DNA of 64,000 nt, taken from NCBI RefSeq assembly GCF_025685565.1, contig NZ_JAGSYE010000001.1:496001-560000 (forward strand), in the 5' to 3' direction. Below are positions 27,993 through 35,824 of the stretch, one piece after another; the first letter of the stretch is position 1; each line of letters starts with the position of its first letter. The notes under the pieces were generated by a model, which was not told the origin of the DNA, did not search any database, and saw only the letters and a program-made list of their open reading frames with translations. The stretch is from Granulicella aggregans. GTDB lineage: Bacteria; Acidobacteriota; Terriglobia; Terriglobales; Acidobacteriaceae. Both the position numbers and the translations under genes were made by a program.

Positions 27993-29102
27993 TTGCCGGA
28001 CGAGACAATTTCAGCCCATACTGAGGCCCTCCCGCCTTCTGAGTCGCAGGATGCTGCGTCTAAACCACGCCAAAAAGCTGTCAGCTACGCCGATGCTGGC
28101 GTCGACATCACCAGCGGAGAACGGAGCAAGCAGCGCATCAAGATGCTTGCTCGAAAGACGTTCAACAAGCAGGTGCTCTCGGAGATTGGCGGCTTTGGCG
28201 GCCTGTTTGCGCTGGATCTGGAGAAGTTTCCGCAGCCGGTGTTGGTCTCTTCAACCGATGGCGTGGGAACGAAGTTGAAGGTGGCTTTTGAGCTGGGCAT
28301 CCACCATACCGTAGGGCAGGATCTGGTGAATCACTGCGTGAACGATATCGCAGTACAGGGCGCGACGCCGCTGTTCTTCCTCGACTACCTGGCGACGGGC
28401 AAGCTGGAAGACAATATCGTCGAAACCGTCGTGCAGGGGCTAAGCGAGGCTTGCCGCGCCAACGGCTGCGCCCTGATCGGCGGCGAGACAGCGCAGATGC
28501 CGGGCTTCTATGGCGATGGCGAGTACGACCTTGCCGGGACGATCATCGGCGCGGTGAATCGCGACAAGATCATCACCGGCGCGAACATTCAGATCGGCGA
28601 TGTGCTGCTGGGGCTGCCTTCGAACGGGCTGCACACCAATGGCTACTCTCTGGCGCGGAAGCTGCTGTTTGAGGTGGCAAAGTACGGGCCGGACCAGTAC
28701 ATCAACGAGTTGAAGGACAAGACCGGCGCGGCATTGATGCGGACGCACCGCAGCTACCTGGGAGTGATCAAGAAGCTGACAGCGGCTGAGGTTGTCAGCG
28801 GCATGGCGCACATCACCGGCGGTGGCATTACGGACAACCTGCCGAGGATCATTCCGAAGGGCATGGGCGCGGTGGTCGACCTGGCGAGCTGGACGGTGCC
28901 GCCGCTCTTCGAGCATCTGCGCGAGCTGGGCAATGTAGATCAGGACGAGATGATGCGGACGTTCAACATGGGCATCGGTCTGATCTGCGTGATTCCGGCC
29001 GAATTAGTGAAGAAGACCAAGGCGATTCTGAATCGGGCGAACGAGCGGCACTGCATTATCGGAAGGATTGTGAGAGGCGAGCGGAAGGTGACGTACAACT
29101 AG
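27993..29102 (+). CDS. purM: Phosphoribosylformylglycinamidine cyclo-ligase
   Basis: AIR synthetase, the fifth step of purine synthesis. The 369-residue product has SYADAGVDITSGERSKQRIK, VSSTDGVGTKLKVA, GQDLVNHCVNDIAVQGATPL, LIGGETAQMPGFY and HITGGGITDNLPRI, all PurM hallmarks. The N-terminal 30 residues before SYADAGVD are longer than usual and polar. The start is TTG at 27993 with GAGAGGT ahead. purN lies 1.6 kb downstream, separated by three unrelated small genes, which interrupts a purM-purN order found in many bacteria. Confidence 0.97.
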   Translation: MPDETISAHTEALPPSESQDAASKPRQKAVSYADAGVDITSGERSKQRIKMLARKTFNKQVLSEIGGFGGLFALDLEKFPQPVLVSSTDGVGTKLKVAFELGIHHTVGQDLVNHCVNDIAVQGATPLFFLDYLATGKLEDNIVETVVQGLSEACRANGCALIGGETAQMPGFYGDGEYDLAGTIIGAVNRDKIITGANIQIGDVLLGLPSNGLHTNGYSLARKLLFEVAKYGPDQYINELKDKTGAALMRTHRSYLGVIKKLTAAEVVSGMAHITGGGITDNLPRIIPKGMGAVVDLASWTVPPLFEHLRELGNVDQDEMMRTFNMGIGLICVIPAELVKKTKAILNRANERHCIIGRIVRGERKVTYN

Positions 29103-29126
29103 GCACTATGCGGGGGCGCTGTTCCC

Positions 29127-29477
29127 ATGGGTAAATTCGACGCTCAGTATGCAGCGTTTATCGTCGCTGCTTGCTGCTTCTGGTTCGCGTGGTCGCTTGC
29201 TACCAAGCGAATTCCGTATTTGGCGCGCTACGGACAAGGCCTACCGGCTGATCAGGGTCTCCCGTCGTGGAGAGGTCGATTTCTCCAAGTATTCTGGGTG
29301 CTCTATCTTGGTGGCCTAGCCGCGCATTTTTCGCATCTTCGCTGGACTATGCGGGATTCCTACCGAGCGTCATTGTGGTTTGCCGTTTTCATTGCGGTTG
29401 CGACTCTTGCTCTGATCGTTACAAGATTATTGAGTTGGGCGCTTCGAAAGAAGACCGAAGGAAGAGCCAAAATCTAA
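29127..29477 (+). CDS. Small membrane protein of unknown function
   Basis: A 116-residue protein with three hydrophobic segments: YAAFIVAACCFWFAWSLA, FLQVFWVLYLGGLAAHF and ASLWFAVFIAVATLALIV. No family recognised. Base composition looks less GC-rich than in purM. Its stop overlaps the ATG of the next gene (TAATG), so the two are coupled. It is the first of three genes lying between purM and purN. Confidence 0.65.
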   Translation: MGKFDAQYAAFIVAACCFWFAWSLATKRIPYLARYGQGLPADQGLPSWRGRFLQVFWVLYLGGLAAHFSHLRWTMRDSYRASLWFAVFIAVATLALIVTRLLSWALRKKTEGRAKI

Positions 29478-29923
29478 TGGAGAGTGTTCCGAGGACTTTA
29501 GGTTTGATCGCGATCCTCGGGCTGACAACTTTGTTTGCGGGCTGTGACACTGACTACTCGAAAGATATCGTGCAGCATGTCACCTCCCCTGACGGTCAGA
29601 TCGAGGCAGTAGTCTACGAAACAAATGGCGGAGCCACCACTTCCTTTGGCTATGAAGTGGATGTGCGGAAGGCTGGAGATGGCTCCGGAGTAAATGTTGC
29701 GCAGCTTTATGGTGCCGTAAGAAATGAGGGAGCCTACGGGGTGAATCTGAGATGGGCCGGGCCAGAGGCGCTCCGCGTCGAATATCTGCGTGCAAAATCG
29801 ATCGTTCGTTGGCAGCCGACGGTTGCGGTCTATGGCAAGCAGGTGAACATTGCTTTAGACGCCGGTATTAGCGATCCAACAGCCCCAAGCGGCGGGATGC
29901 TGCACAACTTGCATCAGAAGTAA
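29477..29923 (+). CDS. Probable lipoprotein of unknown function
   Basis: A 148-residue protein with an N-terminal signal LGLIAILGLTTLFAGCD; the Cys sits where a lipobox Cys would, although Phe at -3 is unusual. The mature part (SPDGQIEAVVYETNGGATTSFGYEVDV) resembles small exported beta domains found next to acidobacterial DUF5412-like proteins, but I cannot assign a family. It overlaps the upstream membrane gene by one base and precedes the purN-fused gene by 13 bases. Confidence 0.65.
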   Translation: MESVPRTLGLIAILGLTTLFAGCDTDYSKDIVQHVTSPDGQIEAVVYETNGGATTSFGYEVDVRKAGDGSGVNVAQLYGAVRNEGAYGVNLRWAGPEALRVEYLRAKSIVRWQPTVAVYGKQVNIALDAGISDPTAPSGGMLHNLHQK

Positions 29924-29936
29924 GTCGAGAATAAGA

Positions 29937-29992
29937 ATGAAAAAACTAAGGATTCTCCTCTCCGGACGTGGTTCGAACTTTCTTGCGATTGC
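29937..29992 (+). repeat. Duplicate of the purN 5' end
   Basis: The first 54 bases from the ATG match 30691-30744 at 50 positions, with mismatches at positions 10, 13, 15 and 27. Upstream sequences do not match, so the duplication starts at or very near the ATG. Confidence 0.85.
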
Positions 29993-30422
29993 TGGGATGT
30001 TGTTATCCACATTTGCGCTTGTGGCTCAAACGACGGGAGAAAACCAATGCAGCGTTGCGCAGGCCACGCCGTGTAGAGTCTCCGGTAAACTTACTGCTCG
30101 GCATGTTTATGGTCCGCCCTGGTTCGGAGAGAAAAAGGGAGACAAGCCTAGATTCACCATTTATGTCATAGAACTTCACGCTCCTGTGCATATCGCTTGT
30201 ATCCGCGATCACGATTCCGATCGGGTAAAGGACTGCGGGACGACAACGCGCCTCCAGATTTATCCTCGCGATGCGAACGTACCGGAGAGCAGGCTTCGCT
30301 CGCTGGTAGGGAACGAAGTCGTCGCCATGGGTACAACAGCGGAGCCTGTAGCACCCATGGATCAGACTCCGGGAACGATGGATATTGTTTCGCTGGAACC
30401 GGCGACAAAGCACGGGCCGTAA
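29937..30422 (+). CDS. Secreted protein whose N-terminus derives from purN
   Basis: A 161-residue protein. Residues 1-18, MKKLRILLSGRGSNFLAI, are nearly the same as the first 18 of PurN, and the DNA matches at 50 of 54 bases. After that the sequence diverges into AGMLLSTFALVAQ, so that the purN-derived part forms the n-region and the beginning of the hydrophobic core of a signal peptide with a good cleavage site (ALVA-Q). The mature part has four cysteines in the first two thirds (for example NQCSVAQATPC and HIACIRDHDSDRVKDCG), possibly disulfides. No domain recognised. Confidence 0.65.
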   Translation: MKKLRILLSGRGSNFLAIAGMLLSTFALVAQTTGENQCSVAQATPCRVSGKLTARHVYGPPWFGEKKGDKPRFTIYVIELHAPVHIACIRDHDSDRVKDCGTTTRLQIYPRDANVPESRLRSLVGNEVVAMGTTAEPVAPMDQTPGTMDIVSLEPATKHGP

Positions 30423-30430
30423 AGCGAAAG

Positions 30431-30640
30431 ACATACCCCAGAGGCTAAAGCCCCGCGTCTGTGGCACGTTAGATTGCCAAGGCTGAAGCCTTGGCTTACC
30501 TAGAAGCATAGGCAAGAACTCGCACGGTGGACGGTTTCCATCCCACCCATCGCGATGAAACGGCGATGGGTGGGGCACCCAGTCAGATGGTATCCGGACA
30601 GGCATCTAAAAGCAGATTCCCTTCGGGAATGACAAACAAG
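30431..30640. repeat. Compound interspersed repeat, types E, B and D
   Basis: Type E (30431-30512, with GGCTAAAGCC and CCAAGGCTGAAGCCTTGG hairpins), type B (30541-30580, TCCCACCCATCGC ... GCGATGGGTGGGGCACCC) and type D (30608-30640, AAAGCAG, stem TTCCC/GGGAA, ATGACAAAC). It fills the gap before purN. Confidence 0.75.
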
Positions 30641-30690
30641 GTGAGCTGGCAACGGCAAGATCAGACGAGTAACGCAGAAAGATAAGGCAG

Positions 30691-31293
30691 ATGAAAAAAT
30701 TAGGTATTCTCCTCTCTGGACGTGGTTCGAACTTTCTTGCGATTGCGAATGCGATCCGGCTTGAAATCATCAAAGACGTTGAGATCGCGGTCGTGCTCTC
30801 GAACAAGGAAGATGCGCCGGGGCTCGCGGTTGCGCGGGAGATGGGACTTCTCGCGATCGCTATTCCCTCCGCAGGCATGAACCGCTCGGAGCACGACGCC
30901 GCGATGATCTCGGAGCTGCGGGCGAACAACGTCGATCTCGTCTGCCTGGCGGGATATATGCGGATCATCTCGCCGGAGTTTGTGGCGGCGTTTCCGGACC
31001 GGATTCTGAATGTGCATCCTTCGCTGCTGCCTTCGTTTCCGGGGCTGGAGGCGCAGACGCAGGCACTGGAGTTCGGGGCGAAGGTGGCCGGGTGCACGGT
31101 GCATTTTGTGGATGAGAAGGTGGATCACGGGGTGATCGTGCTGCAGCGGGCGGTTACCGTCGAGGATGACGATACGGCAGAGACGCTGTCGGCGCGGATC
31201 TTGGAGCAGGAGCACCTGGCGTATCCAGAGGCGATTGCTCGGGTGGTGAGTGGGGAGTATCGCATTCTGGGGCGGCGGTATTTGAAGGGGTAG
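30691..31293 (+). CDS. purN: Phosphoribosylglycinamide formyltransferase
   Basis: Transfers a formyl group from 10-formyl-THF to GAR in purine synthesis. The 200-residue protein has ILLSGRGSNFLAIANAI (phosphate loop), VDLVCLAGYMRIISPEFV, NVHPSLLPSFPG with the catalytic Asn-His, and GCTVHFVDEKVDHGVIVLQ with the catalytic Asp. Length and motifs are complete, so this is the working copy; the purN-like start at 29937 is only a fragment. A weak ribosome site (AAGGCAG) lies upstream. A type B palindrome follows the stop at six bases and may act as a transcript end. Confidence 0.97.
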   Translation: MKKLGILLSGRGSNFLAIANAIRLEIIKDVEIAVVLSNKEDAPGLAVAREMGLLAIAIPSAGMNRSEHDAAMISELRANNVDLVCLAGYMRIISPEFVAAFPDRILNVHPSLLPSFPGLEAQTQALEFGAKVAGCTVHFVDEKVDHGVIVLQRAVTVEDDDTAETLSARILEQEHLAYPEAIARVVSGEYRILGRRYLKG

Positions 31294-31298
31294 TCGAG

Positions 31299-31463
31299 GG
31301 TGCCATATTTGGCGATGAAGCTGCCAGATATGCGGCACCCGGTACCGGCCGGGATGCGGTTTACGTCCCACCCATCCGGTGAAGCTGGATGGATGGGGCA
31401 CCCGGGCTGAGGGGGCGCGGCTATTCTGCAAAAAGCAGATTCCCTGCGGGAATGACAAACAAA
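31299..31463. repeat. Compound interspersed repeat, types B (two) and D
   Basis: First B variant (31299-31342: GGGTGCC, ATATTTGGC and GCCAGATATG arms, CGGCACCCGG), second B (31364-31406: GTCCCACCCATCC, GGATGGATGGGGCACCC) and D (31431-31463: AAAGCAG, TTCCC/GGGAA, ATGACAAAC). Confidence 0.75.
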
Positions 31464-31529
31464 GGAGAGGAAAGCGAAATTGCCTGGGGAGATTCGGGGC
31501 GGTGGTAGGCTATCGCTACGGAGTCTGCC

Positions 31530-32063
31530 ATGGCCACCACAGCACTGATCTCTCTCGCTGAGTACATGCAAACCACGTACCGGCCCGATCGTGAGTACAT
31601 CGATGGCGAAGTGCGGGAGCGCAACATGGGTAAGTGGGAGCATGCGCGGCTACAAGCATTGCTGACAAGCTGGTTTGAATCGCAAGAGCCTCAATGGGGC
31701 GTGATGGTAGCCACAGAATGGCGCACGAAGGTGTCCGCAACGCGCGTCCGAATTCCCGATGTCGTTCTAGTAAAGGATGAAGATCAACCAGACGTTCTCA
31801 CCGACCCTCCTGTTCTGATCGTTGAGATTCTTTCGCCGGACGATAGCTACAGCGATACGCAGGAGCGTGCAGCGGATTACCGCAGAATGGGTGTTCAGAC
31901 GGTATGGATCATCGATCCGAAGACTCGAACCGGCCGGTTTTGCGTTGACGATGTGTGGACAGAGGCGCAACGGCTGATCGTCCCCGGCACTTCGATCTTC
32001 GCTGAACTCAACGCGTTATTCGCGCGGCTCAACCGCAATCGAAACAAATCACCTCAAGGCTAG
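31530..32063 (+). CDS. Uma2 family endonuclease-like protein (DUF820)
   Basis: A 177-residue protein of the Uma2/DUF820 family, which has a PD-(D/E)xK nuclease fold and is common in cyanobacteria and acidobacteria. Motifs are EYMQTTYRPDREYIDGEV, RIPDVVLV with the metal Asp, PVLIVEILSPDDSYSD with the Glu, and a Tyr/Arg-containing KxxDYRRMGVQTVWIIDP. Cellular role and target are unknown. Its TAG stop lies within the CTAG that also ends the convergent M50 protease gene. Confidence 0.88.
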   Translation: MATTALISLAEYMQTTYRPDREYIDGEVRERNMGKWEHARLQALLTSWFESQEPQWGVMVATEWRTKVSATRVRIPDVVLVKDEDQPDVLTDPPVLIVEILSPDDSYSDTQERAADYRRMGVQTVWIIDPKTRTGRFCVDDVWTEAQRLIVPGTSIFAELNALFARLNRNRNKSPQG

Positions 32064-33127
32064 AACTGCCGCCCGTGCGTCTCCGGCACCGCAAACATCA
32101 GCGCTCCCAATAAAAAGAGCAGCAGCATGAAGCGCACCATCGTCGGCGTGCTGGGCTTCTCGGGCGCGAAGCCGGTAAAGGTGCGCCAGGCCATGCCCGC
32201 AGCGATGAAGAGGAAGACGCCTTCGTGCAGGATCGCGTAGAAGACCAGCGTCGCGATGAGGATGAGGCCGCGCTGGGTGCGGTTGAGGGCGTGAGTGGCC
32301 TGGGCTCCGTCGAGACCGAGCACGGGAACTAAGTTGATGAGGTTCAGCCACGCGCCGGTGTAGGCGAGAGCAGCCCATAGGGAGTTGGTGGTCTCCGCCT
32401 CCTGCGGGCCGATGGGGCCTCCGCCAGCGAAGTAGATTCCCGCGCAGGTTGCTGCTGCGAGCAGACCGAAGAAGGGTCCGGCAAGTGCGATCTCGGAGAG
32501 CGTGTCGAGATTGACGCCCATGCTGTACCAGCGGACGTAAGCTCCAAGACCGGGGAGGAAGACGGGCAGATCGACCTTGAGGCCGCGACGGCGCGCGGCG
32601 ACGTAGTGGCCGAACTCGTGGATCATGATGGAGAGCGTAAAGCCAAGGCCGAACTTCCAGCCGAACGCGAGCCAATAGAGGCCGAAGAAGGCGAAGAAGC
32701 TGAGCAGGAACTTGAACTTGAAGAGGATGAAGATGAGCGACTTCGCCTTGGCCAGAAAGAAGAAGACCGGCGCGAGCGGGCCTAGGCGTCGCGTCCACTT
32801 GGCTTTGTTCTCGTCGGCGGCCTTGCCGCGGTCGTCGATGGCCTGGATGCGGGCTTCGATGCCCTCCACCTGCTTGGTCCCGGCAGGGATCCACTGCAGC
32901 ATGGAAGCCCAGGTGGCGCGGGCTTCAGCCCACTTCTGCTGCTGCTCCTGCTGCGCCGCCAAGGAGGCGAGCAGGCGCAGGTGAGCGGAGTAGACGATGG
33001 TCTGGCAGTCCGGGCAGGCGAGTGTGCCTTCAGGCAGCCAGTGGCTGCACTGGGGGCAGTTATGGATGGGCTCGGGCGCGGCGATGTTCGGGTTAGGTGG
33101 GGCGGAAGATGCGGTGGCTTCGATCAC
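32060..33127 (-). CDS. M50-type intramembrane metalloprotease with N-terminal zinc ribbon
   Basis: A 355-residue membrane protein. Residues 24-41 form a zinc ribbon (CPQC and CPDC), followed by a helical, TPR-like segment (residues 52-95) and several membrane helices. The site-2-protease motif is IMIHEFGHYVAARR with H170, E171 and H174; the third metal ligand is in LINLVPVLGLDG with D273. Substrates are unknown; such proteases often cut membrane-bound anti-sigma factors. The start is GTG. A TACCAT box lies about 20 bases upstream of it. Confidence 0.88.
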   Translation of the reverse strand: MIEATASSAPPNPNIAAPEPIHNCPQCSHWLPEGTLACPDCQTIVYSAHLRLLASLAAQQEQQQKWAEARATWASMLQWIPAGTKQVEGIEARIQAIDDRGKAADENKAKWTRRLGPLAPVFFFLAKAKSLIFILFKFKFLLSFFAFFGLYWLAFGWKFGLGFTLSIMIHEFGHYVAARRRGLKVDLPVFLPGLGAYVRWYSMGVNLDTLSEIALAGPFFGLLAAATCAGIYFAGGGPIGPQEAETTNSLWAALAYTGAWLNLINLVPVLGLDGAQATHALNRTQRGLILIATLVFYAILHEGVFLFIAAGMAWRTFTGFAPEKPSTPTMVRFMLLLFLLGALMFAVPETHGRQF

Positions 33128-33182
33128 AGAGTTCGGCAGAAAAAGGCCTCTGCCTCTATGGTATCCGTTTCCGGGCGAATGG

Positions 33183-33740
33183 CTACTGCGGCAGGCGACG
33201 GTCGGCGGTCATGCGCCAGGCAAAGCGGATACCAATGAAGAGGATGAAGAGGCCGATGAGGCCGCTGCCGAAGTTGTGCTGGACCAAAATGAACGGAGAA
33301 GCCAAGGCAAACCCGACAAGTAAGCTGATCAACTTCGCGCTGTAGTGGACGAAGGCTCTGTGGCTTTCGTGCATCTCCCAAAGGAATTCGGGGATCTCCG
33401 CCATCGATACAGAGAGGTAGGTGAGAGCTGCCGCGACGACCTGGAATTTTCTGCCTCCGAGGCCTTTTGTCGCGTGCAGCATGGCCTTTCCAATGAGGAA
33501 GCCGACGCCGACAGCAGCATAGCCGATCGTAATGTGCGTGACGATGTTGAACGCTGCGTAGAGGATGCTTCCGACAATAGCGGCGGCGATGCCATAGGCG
33601 ACTGCATGAACGAAACGATCATGGTCGGCGCGGTGTTCATAGCTCCGTACGTCGCCGCTGACGATCTGATTCGGATAGACGGGGGCTTCGGGCTGACCAA
33701 GATACTCAGCCTTTTCAAAGTCGGGCAGATTGGAGGACAT
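33183..33740 (-). CDS. Polytopic membrane protein of unknown function
   Basis: A 185-residue protein with a polar N-terminal 40 residues (PEAPVYPNQIVSGDVRSYEH) and four hydrophobic segments (AVAYGIAAAIVGSILYAAFN, IGYAAVGVGFLIGKAML, FQVVAAALTYLSVSMAEI and LISLLVGFALASPFILV, with a further one at the C-terminus). No family recognised. AAGGAA lies six bases before the ATG. It is co-directional with the M50 protease 56 bases downstream, so the two may be co-transcribed. Confidence 0.72.
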   Translation of the reverse strand: MSSNLPDFEKAEYLGQPEAPVYPNQIVSGDVRSYEHRADHDRFVHAVAYGIAAAIVGSILYAAFNIVTHITIGYAAVGVGFLIGKAMLHATKGLGGRKFQVVAAALTYLSVSMAEIPEFLWEMHESHRAFVHYSAKLISLLVGFALASPFILVQHNFGSGLIGLFILFIGIRFAWRMTADRRLPQ

Positions 33741-33844
33741 CAGGTTTCCTTCGCGGAACAGGGTGGGGTCTCGCGAAGGATAGCATCGCCACCTGCGCGG
33801 CGGAAGATAAAGATTCGATCAAGGCAGGATGTCCCGCCGGACGG

Positions 33845-33882
33845 GCCCGCTGCGCGCGGAGCGGTCACTTCGTGACTTATAT
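33845..33882. repeat. Interspersed repeat, type F
   Basis: GCCCGCTGCGCGCGGAGCGG then GTCACTTCGTGACTT; near-identical to 21188-21225. Confidence 0.7.
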
Positions 33883-33923
33883 ACCGCTTCGCGTGGCGCT
33901 CACGTCGTTCGCGACAAAGAGGC

Positions 33924-35135
33924 TCAGGTTTGCTGGCCTCGGCCGCCTTGGTCCGTTGCGTCGCTCAGGACCACCTTGACCGTCATCTTCTTCTGGCCAC
34001 GGAAGATGGTGAGAGTCATGGTGTCTCCCGCCCGATGAGAGTTGATGGCGGCGGAGAGATCCTGCGTGTTGGCGATGTCCTGTCCGTCGGCTGCAACGAT
34101 CAGGTCTCCGCCGAGCATGACGGGCATATTTCCCTGGTAGACGCGCTGGGTGCCACCCTTCAGGCCGGCGCGGTCGGCTGCTCCACCGGGAATGACCTTC
34201 TGGATGAGAATGCCGTAGTCGGCGGGCAGGCCGATCTGCTCGGCGACCTCGGGGCCGATGGGGAAGATCACCACGTCGAGTGAGGGGCGGCGGACGCGGC
34301 CATACTTTTCGAAGTCCGAGAGCACCTGTTTCGCGCTGTTGATCGGGATGGCGAAGCCGATTCCGGAGGACTGGTCGGCGCCATTGTTCGCGATGAGGGT
34401 GGTGATGCCGATGACCTCGCCGCGCGAGTTGAGCAGCGGGCCACCGGAGTTGCCGGGGTTTACGGCGGCGTCGGTCTGGATGGCGTCCTCGATGGGATTG
34501 CCCTGCGGGCCTTTGATGGACCGGATGGCGGAGATGATCCCGCGGGTCATGGTGCCCGAGAGTCCGAAGGGATTACCAATGGCGTAGACGCGCTGGCCGA
34601 CGACGAGGCCGGCGGAGTCCGACAGTGTTGCCGGGACAAGGTTGGGAGCGTCGATCTGAAGCAGGGCGAGATCGTGGTTCTTGTCCGTGACAATCACCTT
34701 TGCCTTGTACTTGTGCTTGTCGGAGAGGGTGACCTCGACGTGCTGGGCGTTGTCGATGACGTGGTTGTTGGTGAGGATGTGGCCCTGCTTGTCGAGGATG
34801 AAGCCTGAGCCCTGGCCCTGCTGGGGGACCGAACCGTAGAAGAAGTCGAAGGCGACGGCGGTGCTGGTGATGTTGACCACGGAGGGCAGAGCCTTCTTGT
34901 AGACGGCGATGTTCTGCTGCTCTTCGGTGTCGAACGCGGGCGCGGCGGCGGCTTCGGTGAGTTCGAAGGTGCCACCGGGGCCGGTTGCGCTGGCTGTGTG
35001 GATGGCGTCAGCGTCCGGGATGTTGAGCGCGCGATGCACCATGGGCGCGAACGCACCGCTTGAAACGAAGTGCGTGGTGACGTAGTAGAAGCCCGAGAGC
35101 AGCAATAGAACCAGCAGAACGCGACGCAGTTTCAT
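33924..35135 (-). CDS. HtrA/DegP-like periplasmic serine protease
   Basis: A 403-residue S1C protease with one PDZ domain. A signal anchor (RVLLVLLLLSGFYYVTTHFV) is followed by a linker and the trypsin-like domain with H125 (NNHVID), D155 (KNHDLALLQ) and S230 (VNPGNSGGPLL). The PDZ domain spans about residues 295-395 (GILIQKVIPGGAADRAGL). The role would be quality control of envelope proteins. It lies 18 bases after coaE on the same strand and has its own TACAAT box six bases before the ATG, so it may be both operon-borne and separately transcribed. Confidence 0.93.
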   Translation of the reverse strand: MKLRRVLLVLLLLSGFYYVTTHFVSSGAFAPMVHRALNIPDADAIHTASATGPGGTFELTEAAAAPAFDTEEQQNIAVYKKALPSVVNITSTAVAFDFFYGSVPQQGQGSGFILDKQGHILTNNHVIDNAQHVEVTLSDKHKYKAKVIVTDKNHDLALLQIDAPNLVPATLSDSAGLVVGQRVYAIGNPFGLSGTMTRGIISAIRSIKGPQGNPIEDAIQTDAAVNPGNSGGPLLNSRGEVIGITTLIANNGADQSSGIGFAIPINSAKQVLSDFEKYGRVRRPSLDVVIFPIGPEVAEQIGLPADYGILIQKVIPGGAADRAGLKGGTQRVYQGNMPVMLGGDLIVAADGQDIANTQDLSAAINSHRAGDTMTLTIFRGQKKMTVKVVLSDATDQGGRGQQT

Positions 35136-35141
35136 GGCTTT

Positions 35142-35147
35142 ATTGTA
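35142..35147 (-). promoter_or_regulatory. -10-like box TACAAT of htrA, candidate leaderless start
   Basis: TACAAT, then AAAGCC, then ATG on the minus strand. The box lies in the short gap between the coaE stop and the htrA start; the spacing equals that at rfbC. Confidence 0.5.
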
Positions 35148-35153
35148 GCGATT

Positions 35154-35822
35154 TCAAGTTTTTTCTGAGATCTGAGCGGCTTCAAGCAGCAACGGCCAGA
35201 GCTGGTCGACCTGCCATTCGAGCTCAGTAAGCGGTCCGCCGTTGGTGAGGACGTAGTCGCAGAGCGCGGCCTTCTGGTCGTCGGGGATCTGGAGAGCGAT
35301 GCGGCGTTGGGCGTCGGCTTCCAGGCTGGCGCGCATCTCGCGGGTGAGAACACCGTTCGGAGCAGTGCGGGCGAGGAAACGGGCGATGCGGAGTTCCTCG
35401 GGCGCGGTGACAAGGATCAGCTTGTCGAAGCGTTTTCGCCAGCCCTTTTCGCCGCCGTACCTGGTTTCGAAGATCAAGGCGGACTCGACGATGACGATAG
35501 CGTTCGGGTCGCGGTTTGCAAGTTCGTCGGTCAATTCAATCTGCCGGTCGATGGTGGCCGGATGAATGATGGCGTTGAGTTCGTCAGCCCGGTTGTACGT
35601 GAAGGCGATGCGCGCCAGGACGGGACGAAACAGGCGTCCATCGGGCAGAACGACAGAGGGTCCAAACTTCGCGACGATTTGATCATAGACAGGCTGGCCG
35701 GGTTCCATGAGTTCGCGAGCGATCTCGTCGGCGCTTAGGATGTGTGCGCCGAGCGCAGCGAAGAGAGAGCAGGCGGTCGATTTGCCGCTGCCCAGACCGC
35801 CGGTCAGCCCGACGCGAAGCAC
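35154..35822 (-). CDS. coaE: Dephospho-CoA kinase
   Basis: Last step of CoA synthesis, phosphorylating the ribose 3'-OH. The 222-residue protein has the P-loop VGLTGGLGSGKSTACSLFA, ILSADEIARELMEPGQPVY, HPAT in the lid region, IVIVESALIFE and ILVTAPEELRIARFLAR. The start is GTG at 35822, two bases after the folD stop, so translation is likely coupled. The C-terminal 20 residues beyond the usual domain are helical and unremarkable. Confidence 0.96.
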   Translation of the reverse strand: MLRVGLTGGLGSGKSTACSLFAALGAHILSADEIARELMEPGQPVYDQIVAKFGPSVVLPDGRLFRPVLARIAFTYNRADELNAIIHPATIDRQIELTDELANRDPNAIVIVESALIFETRYGGEKGWRKRFDKLILVTAPEELRIARFLARTAPNGVLTREMRASLEADAQRRIALQIPDDQKAALCDYVLTNGGPLTELEWQVDQLWPLLLEAAQISEKT

Positions 35823-35824
35823 GG

